Shown here: piece by piece, positions 1-5,446 of the stretch
How positions within the stretch are numbered: the stretch's first letter is position 1
How the letters are laid out: each line of letters starts with the position of its first letter
DNA from: UBA7236 sp964638865
GTDB lineage: Bacteria; Bacteroidota; Bacteroidia; Chitinophagales; BACL12
Assembly (NCBI GenBank): GCA_964638865.1
Contig: CAZXBG010000199.1
Span: 1-5,446, forward strand
Direction: 5' to 3'
Length of the DNA: 5,446 nt
Translations under genes and position numbers: made by a program
Notes under the pieces: model-generated
Told to the model about the DNA's origin: nothing
Seen by the model: the letters and a program-made list of their open reading frames with translations, nothing else
Databases searched by the model: none

Positions 1-140
1 CTTCAAAAAATTTGCTCCTGACCGGAAACACCATAGGATTTTCTTATTCAGGGTAACCATTTCTTCACACTCTAAATACCCCATAGCGGAATCCACACCC
101 AATATTGCATAAGTTAACTTTACTTCTATATCTTCGCCCT
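1..140. other. Left-edge stretch with no supported gene; upstream region of the glycosyltransferase
   Basis: No reading frame here can be assigned with confidence. A plus-strand frame runs from position 2 to a stop at 110-112 and another from 3 to a stop at 54-56; either could be the tail of an upstream gene. A minus-strand frame is open from an ATG at 84-82 to the window edge (28 codons), with bacteroidotal-looking codon use but no motif I recognise. TAACTTTA at 115-122 matches seven of the eight positions of the Bacteroidota -7 element TAnnTTTG and lies 18 bp before the glycosyltransferase ATG. It has no TTG at the right distance upstream, so it is only a weak promoter candidate. Whether the glycosyltransferase is the first gene of a unit or follows an upstream gene cannot be decided from this window. 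Confidence 0.3.
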
Positions 141-1250
141 ATGCGAATTGGTTTTGATGCAAAACGGATATTTCAAAACACAACAGGATTGGGGAATTAC
201 AGCCGTACTGTGGTTAAAAATCTCTCCGAATTCTATCCTGAGAATGATTACTATTTATTTACGCCAACCCTAAAAAATAAATTGCCCTTCGCCTTTAACA
301 AAAATACCCACATGGTTGTTGGAAGAGGTTCTGTGTGGAGAAGTTTCGGGGTGCGAAGAGATATTGTAAAACACAATGTTGACATTTATCACGGGTTAAG
401 CAATGAAATCCCATTTACGCTCAAAATATCCCATATTAAATCAGTGGTAACCATTCACGACCTGATATTTGACCATTTTCCGGAATATTATCCCGGTGTA
501 GACCGGAAATTTTACGATCTTAAGTCAAAATTTGCGGTTAAGAATAGTGATCTCATATTTGCTGCAAGTGAGGCTACAAAGATTGATATCATCAAATTCT
601 ATCATATTGCTCCTGCCAAAATAAAGGTGATCTACCAGAGTTGCGAAGACCTTTTTTATGATCGTGTTACTCCGGAAGAAATTAACCAACAACTTAAAAA
701 TTACAATCTTCCATCCGAGTATATTTTATATGTTGGAAGTATTAATGAAAGAAAAAATTTGTTGAATATCTGCAAAGCTTATTTAATTATTCGCAAAGAA
801 AACAGAGTGCCTTGTATTGTTGTTGGAAATGGAAAAGAATATTCTGAAAAAGTAAAATCCTTTATTCATGAAAATAAATTGCAGGATTTTTTTATTTTTT
901 TAGAAAATGTGCCTACTGAACATTTACCAGCCTTATATCAAAAAGCCATCAGTTTTATTTATCCGAGTTTGTATGAAGGATTTGGTATCCCCGTTCTGGA
1001 AGCAATGGTTAGCGGCTGTCCGGTGATGACCTCCGGAGTTTCGTCGCTCCCTGAAGTTGGAGGTAATGCAGCATTTTATTTTAATCCCTCTAATCCTGAA
1101 GACATGGCAGAAAAAATTAATTCTGTAATTATTAGCGATACCATAAGAAATGAAATGCGTCAACGTGGATTTGAACAAATAAAAAAATTCAATAAACAAG
1201 ATATTGCAGCAAAAATCATGGATGGATATCGGTCAATTAACTCGACCTAA
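141..1250 (+). CDS. Family 4 glycosyltransferase (GT-B fold, RfaB/MtfB-like)
   Basis: A 369-residue retaining glycosyltransferase that would transfer a sugar from a nucleotide-sugar donor, most likely at the cytoplasmic face of the membrane during synthesis of a surface polysaccharide or other glycan. The N-terminal half has the GLGNYSR glycine-rich loop (residues about 16-22) and TIHDL (about 104-108), a conserved segment of mannosyltransferase-like GT4 enzymes. The C-terminal half has YVGSINERKN (about 197-206), whose Arg-Lys pair contacts the donor phosphates, and YPSLYEGFGIPVLEAM, containing the EX7E motif (Glu279 and Glu287). The length is normal for the family. I chose the ATG at 141 because homologues begin MRIGFDAK; the frame extends to a TTG at 105, but that would add 12 residues not expected in the family. 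There is no signal peptide or membrane segment. The stop codon lies inside a terminator-like hairpin. Donor, acceptor and linkage cannot be told from the sequence. It has no glycan-cluster neighbour in this window, though the left side is cut off. Confidence 0.92.
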   Translation: MRIGFDAKRIFQNTTGLGNYSRTVVKNLSEFYPENDYYLFTPTLKNKLPFAFNKNTHMVVGRGSVWRSFGVRRDIVKHNVDIYHGLSNEIPFTLKISHIKSVVTIHDLIFDHFPEYYPGVDRKFYDLKSKFAVKNSDLIFAASEATKIDIIKFYHIAPAKIKVIYQSCEDLFYDRVTPEEINQQLKNYNLPSEYILYVGSINERKNLLNICKAYLIIRKENRVPCIVVGNGKEYSEKVKSFIHENKLQDFFIFLENVPTEHLPALYQKAISFIYPSLYEGFGIPVLEAMVSGCPVMTSGVSSLPEVGGNAAFYFNPSNPEDMAEKINSVIISDTIRNEMRQRGFEQIKKFNKQDIAAKIMDGYRSINST

Positions 1251-1275
1251 CAGGTTTTTTTTAACCTGTGAGGTC
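1244..1275 (+). terminator. Hairpin terminator at the glycosyltransferase stop codon
   Basis: GACCTAACAGGTT (1244-1256) pairs with AACCTGTGAGGTC (1263-1275), giving a 13-bp stem with one mismatch (A1249 opposite G1270) around a loop of six T. The left arm contains the glycosyltransferase TAA at 1248-1250. There is no T tract after the stem, so it is not a textbook intrinsic terminator, but I recall very similar palindromes with a T-rich loop between genes in many Bacteroidota genomes. It lies between two convergent genes and, being symmetrical, could also act on transcripts arriving from the minus strand, where the loop reads as A. Confidence 0.7.
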
Positions 1276-1333
1276 TGTGGGAAGAAAAGAGAATGGAGAG
1301 TTGAAACAGTCACACAAGAAAACTATCCACTCC

Positions 1334-2113
1334 TTACCTAAACACATTCGTTCCCTTATAAAACCGTTCTCTCTTGGTAACATTTCCTGATTCGTCAAAA
1401 TAAAACCAATCGTAGTTCTTGTATCCACGTTTATCAAATTCACCGATATTTAAAATTGCACCACTGGGATAATATTCAATAAAATATCCGCAATTTTTTA
1501 CCCGGAAATTATATAATCCTTCATTTAACAAAACGGAGTCTTGTGAATATATCATACGAATATGATTTTCCAATGTGATTTTTGAATCGCGTGACATGTT
1601 TTGACGAATGGTAGTTTTTTTCCCCTTTACAACTACTTCTTCATAATATTTCAATGTATCCAAATCGGCATTAGAATATCTGTCATAAATGGTATCCCTT
1701 AACTTCACACCATTTTCATATACCTCCCATTTTGTTCTGCGTTCGTTTAATACTCCCGAATAAATATCGGTGACCTGACTATTTCTATTGCTGTAAGTTA
1801 CCGTATAATTCGTTTTTGTTTCACGCAATTCTGAAATCGGCGTCCCATCTTTTCTGAATACTGCTATATAAATAATATTTTTTGCAGCATCAATGGAGTC
1901 GTATAAAATAGTTTTTCCTGCTCTGGTGTACCATCGTTTAAGTGAATATTGATTAGAAGGCACTCCCTCTATTCGCGCATCGTAAATTTTAACCTGGTTA
2001 GATTTATAATATTCAATATGCACTATAGTATCAGGAATGAAGATGGGGGCTTCTGTTTGAGCAAAAGCCTGTAGTGAAATAATGAAAAAGAATATGGTAA
2101 TTGTAGTTTTCAT
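1334..2113 (-). CDS. Secreted protein with MORN-like repeats, function unknown
   Basis: A 259-residue protein beginning with a clear Sec signal peptide: MKTT, a hydrophobic core (residues about 5-14), then QAFAQ with likely signal peptidase I cleavage after Ala18. No lipobox cysteine is present, so a soluble periplasmic or exported protein is more likely than a lipoprotein. The mature part is rich in Tyr, Asn, Lys and Asp. Its C-terminal segment (about 208-253) contains GYFIEYYPSGAILNIGEF and YDWFYFDESGNVTKRERFY, two units of the aromatic-x-G-N/A pattern found in bacterial MORN-variant (YwqK-like) proteins. The middle has looser beta-strand pieces of similar spacing. The start ATG at 2113 lies 7 bp after the ffh stop, so it is probably cotranscribed with ffh and placed downstream of it. 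There is no catalytic motif to name. The YwqK family is often annotated as an antitoxin, but I see no toxin partner and would not transfer that label. The CDS is secure; the repeat assignment is moderate. Confidence 0.82.
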   Translation of the reverse strand: MKTTITIFFFIISLQAFAQTEAPIFIPDTIVHIEYYKSNQVKIYDARIEGVPSNQYSLKRWYTRAGKTILYDSIDAAKNIIYIAVFRKDGTPISELRETKTNYTVTYSNRNSQVTDIYSGVLNERRTKWEVYENGVKLRDTIYDRYSNADLDTLKYYEEVVVKGKKTTIRQNMSRDSKITLENHIRMIYSQDSVLLNEGLYNFRVKNCGYFIEYYPSGAILNIGEFDKRGYKNYDWFYFDESGNVTKRERFYKGTNVFR

Positions 2114-2120
2114 TTAATTT

Positions 2121-3461
2121 TTATCTTTTACCCATCATACCGCCTAATGCTCTTGCCGCTTTTGCACCACCACCCATTTTGTTCATCATCTTCATCATTT
2201 TGCGCATCTCCTCAAATTGTTTCATAAATTGATTTACGTCCTGAATAGTAGAACCGCTTCCACCTGCAATTCTTTGTCTCCGGGTGCCTGTCATAATATC
2301 CGGATTTCCTCTTTCTTCCGGCGTCATACTTAAGATCATTGCTTCTAATTTGGCGAATTGTTTTTCGTCAATATCCATATCCTTTATTTGTTTACCTATA
2401 CCCGGAATCATACCCAACAGATCTTTCATATTACCCATTTTTTTGATCTGTTTCAACTGCTGTAAAAAATCTTCAAAGTCGAATTGATTTTTTCTGATCT
2501 TGCGCTGAAGTTCTGCCGATTTTTCTTCATCAAATTGTTCCTGCGCTTTTTCAACAAAGGAAACAATATCTCCCATACCTAAAATTCGTTGCGCCATACG
2601 ATCGGGATAAAAAATATCCAGCGTATCCATTTTTTCGCCGCGACTCACAAATTTTATTGGTTTCTGAACGATATATTTTATAGATAAAGCAGCACCACCT
2701 CTAGTATCACCATCTAACTTTGTTAAAACAACTCCGTCAAAATCTAATCTGTCGTTAAATGCTTTTGCAGTATTTACAGCATCCTGTCCTGTCATAGAGT
2801 CAACAACAAATAATGTCTCTCCGGGATTTGTTGCTGATTTAATATTTGCAATTTCATCCATCATAACCTCATCTACCGCAAGGCGACCGGCAGTATCTAT
2901 AATTACAACATTATAACTGTTTGTTTTTGCATAATTAATTGCTTTTTTAGCAATATCAACTGCATTTTTATTTTCAATATCTGCATATACATGCACACCA
3001 ATCTGCTCTCCTAAAATTTGCAATTGATTTATTGCCGCAGGGCGATAAATATCGCAGGCAACCAACATCGCATTTCTTCCCAATTTAGTTTTTATATAAT
3101 TGGCAAGTTTGGCACTGAAAGTAGTTTTACCAGATCCCTGTAAGCCGGCAATTAAAATAATAGCAGGAGAACCTTTTACATTAATGTCGATCTTTTCCCC
3201 ACCCATTAAGGCAGTTAATTCATCCTGTACAATCTTCACCATTAATTGACCCGGGGATACGGAGGTCAATACATTTTCACCCATTGCTTTTTCCTTTACA
3301 GTATCTGTAAACTCCTTAGCAATTTTATAGTTAACATCGGCTTCAACAAGCGCACGGCGAATTTCTTTTACCGTAGTGGCAATGTTGATCTCTGATATTT
3401 TACCTTGTCCCTTGAGACTCTTAAAGGCACTTTCTAACCTGTCGGATAAATTTTCGAACAT
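2121..3461 (-). CDS. ffh: Signal recognition particle protein Ffh (SRP54 GTPase)
   Basis: Ffh (446 residues) binds the signal sequence of nascent membrane and exported proteins together with SRP RNA, and delivers the ribosome to the membrane receptor FtsY. Domains in order: the helical N domain (about 1-90, starting MFENLSDRLESAF), the G domain (about 91-295) and the methionine-rich M domain (about 296-446). The GTPase motifs are intact: P-loop GLQGSGKT (106-113), ACDIYRPAA, DTAGR (189-193) and TKLDGD (247-252). The M domain has the RNA-binding segment RIAGGSG (397-403) followed by DVNQFMKQF, and ends in Met/Lys/Gly-rich sequence. The frame extends five codons further to a TTG at 3476, but I chose the ATG at 3461 because the family begins MF(E/D)NL and because the extension runs into a repeat array. 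It is the first gene of a likely two-gene unit with the secreted MORN-like protein. No Shine-Dalgarno sequence is visible. The SRP RNA gene is not in this window. Confidence 0.98.
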   Translation of the reverse strand: MFENLSDRLESAFKSLKGQGKISEINIATTVKEIRRALVEADVNYKIAKEFTDTVKEKAMGENVLTSVSPGQLMVKIVQDELTALMGGEKIDINVKGSPAIILIAGLQGSGKTTFSAKLANYIKTKLGRNAMLVACDIYRPAAINQLQILGEQIGVHVYADIENKNAVDIAKKAINYAKTNSYNVVIIDTAGRLAVDEVMMDEIANIKSATNPGETLFVVDSMTGQDAVNTAKAFNDRLDFDGVVLTKLDGDTRGGAALSIKYIVQKPIKFVSRGEKMDTLDIFYPDRMAQRILGMGDIVSFVEKAQEQFDEEKSAELQRKIRKNQFDFEDFLQQLKQIKKMGNMKDLLGMIPGIGKQIKDMDIDEKQFAKLEAMILSMTPEERGNPDIMTGTRRQRIAGGSGSTIQDVNQFMKQFEEMRKMMKMMNKMGGGAKAARALGGMMGKR

Positions 3462-3469
3462 AGAATTAA

Positions 3470-3502
3470 TTAGCAAATTTGGTAATTAGCAAATTAGCAA
3501 AT
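3470..3502. repeat. 8-bp tandem repeat array in the ffh upstream region
   Basis: Four consecutive 8-bp units run from 3470: TTAGCAAA, TTTGGTAA, TTAGCAAA, TTAGCAAA, followed by a T. Units 1, 3 and 4 are identical and unit 2 matches at five of eight positions. On the ffh strand the unit reads TTTGCTAA. The array sits 9 to 41 bases upstream of the ffh ATG, and so probably in the mRNA leader or core promoter. AATTTGCT-type short repeats are, from memory, common between genes in Bacteroidota; no function is established. Confidence 0.8.
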
Positions 3503-3503
3503 G

Positions 3504-3527
3504 TTTAATGATGCGAGCATCAATAAA
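3504..3527. repeat. 24-bp imperfect palindrome between gap and ffh
   Basis: The arms TTTAATGATGC (3504-3514) and GCATCAATAAA (3517-3527) are inverted repeats with one mismatch (3508 against 3523) and a 2-bp centre. In RNA it would fold as a stem with a four-base loop. It lies after the gap stop and before ffh, 43 bases from the ffh ATG, directly next to the 8-bp repeat array. There is no T tract after it on the minus strand, so it is at best an atypical terminator for gap. A protein-binding operator is an equally open reading. Confidence 0.55.
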
Positions 3528-3623
3528 AGGAATTAAAAACTTTTAGAAAAAAATTTTAACTCCTTATTAATTTTGCAAATTCACTACCTATCATCCTGTA
3601 TGCTGCAGAACGAATTTAATTAT

Positions 3624-5075
3624 TTAATAATATCTCAAACGAATAACACCTGCAAGATACTTCGATAAACGAACTACCTGTTTGGTATATCCAAATTCAT
3701 TATCGTACCAGCAATATAACACCACACTTTTTCCATCTTTGGAAACTATAGTTGCCGGAGCATCAACAATAACACAATGACTATTTCCAATACAATCGCT
3801 GCTCACAATTTCCAAACTCATACTATAGTCGATCTGCTCTACTAACTGTCCATGTGAAGAAGCTTCCTTCAATATATTATTTACTTCCTCAATAGTTACA
3901 TTTTTTTTCAGAGTTAAATTCATGATTGCCAACGAAACATCCGGAGTGGGAACCCGAATGGCATTTCCGGTAAATTTTCCTGCAAGATCAGGTAAAACTT
4001 TTGCTACTGCGCTTGCAGCTCCGGTTTCGGTAATTACCATATTCATCGGAGCTGAGCGACCCCTGCGAGATTTTTTGTGATAATTATCTAATAAATTTTG
4101 ATCGTTTGTATAGCTATGCACAGTTTCAAGATGGCCATGGTCAATTCCAAAGGTATTTTCCATTACCTGTAAAATAGGAACTACGGCATTGGTAGTGCAA
4201 CTTGCTGCAGAGAAGATCTTTTCTTTTGTGATGTCAAATTTTTCATGATTGATACCATGAACGATATTTGGGATATCTCCTTTTCCCGGAGCGGTAAGTA
4301 AAACCTGACTAACTCCCTTAGCTTCCAAATGTTTTGCAAGTTTTTCACGTTCACGGGAAACACCGGTATTATCAATAACCAATGCTTCTTTAATATCGTA
4401 AGCTGTATAATCTATACTTTCCGGTTTATCACCTGCTATCATATACACAGTATGACCGTTTATGATCAATGCTTTGTTTTCAAGGTCTTCTACAACTGTT
4501 CCATGAAATTTTCCGTGAATGGAATCACGGCGCAATAAACTGGCGCGTTTTATAATATCCTCGTCAGAATTTGAACGGGTAACTATAGCTCTCAGGCGCA
4601 GTTGTTCCCCTTTTCCGGCTTCGTTTATTATAATACGTGCTGCAATACGACCAATTCGGCCAAAACCATATAATACTACATCCTTTGGTTTAAGCACTAA
4701 TTTGTCTTTTCCAATGAATTCGGCCATTTTGTTACCAACAAATTCCTCAGCGTTTGCAAAATTAGAGCCTTCATTCAGCCATTCGCTTCCCAATCGGCCA
4801 AGATCTATGCGCGAAGGGGCAAGATCAAGTTTAACAAGGGCCTTGGTGAGTGCCAAAGAAATTTCAATGGTTAGCGGGCGATTCAAAAAGCGTTGTGCAT
4901 ATAAGTGGTGGTTCAGGATCTCACTTGCACGTGCATCTACAAGTTGACGGCGAAAAATAATGAGTTCCACAGATTTGTCGAACCAAAGTTGCGACGCCAA
5001 AGCGCTCAACTCTACTGCGGCCTTCTCTTTCTGGTTCCATTCTTTGAGAGTAAGTTCATACGAATTGTTCATCAT
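3624..5075 (-). CDS. gap: Glyceraldehyde-3-phosphate dehydrogenase, long form with N-terminal extension
   Basis: The enzyme (483 residues) oxidises and phosphorylates glyceraldehyde 3-phosphate to 1,3-bisphosphoglycerate in glycolysis, or runs in reverse, in the cytoplasm. After a helical N-terminal region of about 130 residues comes the usual two-domain core: Rossmann loop GFGRIGR (137-143), catalytic SAASCTTNA with Cys293, TVHSYTNDQ with the catalytic His320, the RRGRSAP segment, TETGAA, RVPTPDVS with the phosphate-binding Arg, and WYDNEFGY (456-463). All catalytic residues are present. Usual GAPDHs are about 335 residues; forms near 480 are known from Bacteroidota and some other bacteria. 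At the end of the second Rossmann strand, where NAD-specific enzymes carry Asn-Asp (Asp32), this protein reads VTRSN with Arg167, which hints at NADP use. I start at the ATG at 5075; a second ATG follows directly (5072). The frame's longer extension to a TTG at 5144 would overlap the promoter. The gene is divergent from the START-like gene and 162 bp upstream of ffh on the same strand. Confidence 0.95.
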   Translation of the reverse strand: MMNNSYELTLKEWNQKEKAAVELSALASQLWFDKSVELIIFRRQLVDARASEILNHHLYAQRFLNRPLTIEISLALTKALVKLDLAPSRIDLGRLGSEWLNEGSNFANAEEFVGNKMAEFIGKDKLVLKPKDVVLYGFGRIGRIAARIIINEAGKGEQLRLRAIVTRSNSDEDIIKRASLLRRDSIHGKFHGTVVEDLENKALIINGHTVYMIAGDKPESIDYTAYDIKEALVIDNTGVSREREKLAKHLEAKGVSQVLLTAPGKGDIPNIVHGINHEKFDITKEKIFSAASCTTNAVVPILQVMENTFGIDHGHLETVHSYTNDQNLLDNYHKKSRRGRSAPMNMVITETGAASAVAKVLPDLAGKFTGNAIRVPTPDVSLAIMNLTLKKNVTIEEVNNILKEASSHGQLVEQIDYSMSLEIVSSDCIGNSHCVIVDAPATIVSKDGKSVVLYCWYDNEFGYTKQVVRLSKYLAGVIRLRYY

Positions 5076-5111
5076 AAATGCTCTTGTTTTGTTGGTTATT
5101 TTTTGAGAGCA

Positions 5112-5144
5112 CAAAGTTAATGAATGACCCGCAGAGCTTCTCAA
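5112..5144 (-). promoter_or_regulatory. Bacteroidota-type promoter for gap
   Basis: Read on the minus strand, TAACTTTG (5119-5112) matches the -7 element TAnnTTTG exactly. A TTG (5144-5142, within TTTTG) stands 22 bp upstream, inside the 17-23 bp spacing reported for this phylum. Transcription would begin a few bases downstream, leaving an A-rich, unstructured leader of roughly 30 bases before the ATG at 5075. This placement is also why the upstream TTG start for gap is rejected. Confidence 0.7.
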
Positions 5145-5230
5145 AATTTCTAAAAATTGATAGATATTTTGAAAATCAGCTCATTCCTCAAATATATTTA
5201 GACTATACACTAAAATTATTTGCTAAAAAT

Positions 5231-5260
5231 TTTGTATCCTTTGAAATTATGTTATACTTG
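5231..5260 (+). promoter_or_regulatory. Probable promoter for the START-like domain gene
   Basis: TTTG (5231-5234) is followed after 18 bp by TATACTTG (5253-5260), which matches seven of eight positions of TAnnTTTG, and then by CAAC, as is common after this element. The leader would be about 30 bases to the ATG at 5298. The match is less good than that of the gap promoter, and nothing in the sequence shows regulation. Confidence 0.5.
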
Positions 5261-5297
5261 CAACTTATAGCTAAATTATTAAGTGGCGAAGCAACGA

Positions 5298-5446
5298 ATG
5301 TCGAAAAAGAAAAAATTTACAATCGAATATATCATAAAGTCGAGTCCTTTGGTTTTATATAACTGTTTAACAACACCTACGGGTTTGCAGCAGTGGTTTG
5401 CCGATACAGTTGACAATGATGGAAACACCTTCTTCTTTACCTGGCA
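5298..5446 (+). CDS. START-like (AHSA1/SRPBCC-type) domain protein, 5' part only
   Basis: The first 49 codons are present; the gene is cut by the window edge. It begins MSKKKKFTIEYIIKSSP, continues with LYNCLTTPTGLQQWFAD, and ends here within NTFFFTW. The order of a first beta strand, an SSP-x-LY helix, a TPxGLxxWFAD segment and a next strand is what I recall from the N-terminus of small START-like proteins of Bacteroidota (about 130 residues), relatives of AHSA1 and SRPBCC folds that form a hydrophobic ligand pocket. The ligand and role of this family are not known to me. No signal peptide is present, so it should be cytoplasmic. The ATG at 5298 gives the family-like start; no Shine-Dalgarno sequence is seen. 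It is transcribed divergently from gap and has its own likely promoter. It is too short for standard ORF cut-offs because it is incomplete. Confidence 0.82.
   Translation, partial: MSKKKKFTIEYIIKSSPLVLYNCLTTPTGLQQWFADTVDNDGNTFFFTW

Noticed and set aside
1..84. Minus-strand frame open to the left edge (28 codons from the ATG at 84)
   Set aside because: An open run this short is expected by chance and there is no recognisable motif; plus-strand alternatives exist in the same bases.
933..1199. Minus-strand open frame of 88 codons inside the glycosyltransferase
   Set aside because: It lies wholly antisense to the conserved EX7E region of a well-supported gene and has no recognisable motif.
1334..2113. 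Antitoxin call for the MORN-like protein
   Set aside because: It has a signal peptide and no adjacent toxin gene; the antitoxin label for YwqK-like repeats does not fit an exported protein beside ffh.
3568..3575. Exact TAnnTTTG match (TAATTTTG) on the plus strand between ffh and gap
   Set aside because: It points into the antisense of the gap 3' end, has no TTG at 17-23 bp upstream and no gene downstream. In such AT-rich DNA a chance match is likely.
3576..3583. TGAATTTG on the minus strand as an ffh promoter -7 element
   Set aside because: The invariant A at position 2 is G, and there is no TTG at the right spacing, so I could not support a specific ffh promoter.
3462..3623. Possible SRP RNA (ffs) gene next to ffh
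   Set aside because: The conserved GGAAGGAAGCAG-type core of SRP RNA is absent, and the region is AT-rich repeats.
4519..4947. Plus-strand open frame of 142 codons inside gap
   Set aside because: It is antisense to the conserved Rossmann domain and the N-terminal region of gap, with Ser/Arg-rich low-quality composition; a shadow frame.

Overview
The window looks like an ordinary chromosomal stretch from a member of the Bacteroidota, probably free-living or uncultured. The DNA is AT-rich, and its promoter-like elements fit the Bacteroidota consensus (TTG, a 17-23 bp spacer, then TAnnTTTG) rather than the E. coli one. Start codons lack clear Shine-Dalgarno sequences. The glyceraldehyde-3-phosphate dehydrogenase is the long form with an N-terminal extension, and a START-like domain protein of a type I recall from this phylum begins at the right edge. 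I cannot name a genus.

Layout, left to right. Positions 1-140 hold no gene I can support. A plus-strand family-4 glycosyltransferase (141-1250) follows and ends in a strong hairpin that includes its stop codon. Convergent to it, on the minus strand, is a two-gene unit read right to left: ffh, the signal recognition particle GTPase (3461-2121), then 7 bp later a secreted protein of 259 residues with a MORN-like C-terminal part (2113-1334). The 162-bp gap upstream of ffh carries an 8-bp tandem repeat array and a near-perfect palindrome. Further right, also on the minus strand, is gap (5075-3624). A 222-bp intergenic region with a good promoter for gap and a plausible one for the rightward gene separates it from the START-like domain gene, which starts at 5298 and runs off the window.

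The genes do not form one pathway. Ffh is housekeeping (co-translational targeting to the membrane), gap is central carbon metabolism, and the glycosyltransferase probably builds a cell-surface glycan. The MORN-like protein is exported and unassigned; its tight spacing behind ffh suggests cotranscription, not a shared function. I found no CRISPR array, transposase, toxin-antitoxin pair, rRNA or tRNA gene, and no sign of a new defence or mobile system. The points most worth a second look are the probable cofactor-site change in the dehydrogenase, its uncharacterised N-terminal domain, and the repeat and palindrome upstream of ffh.
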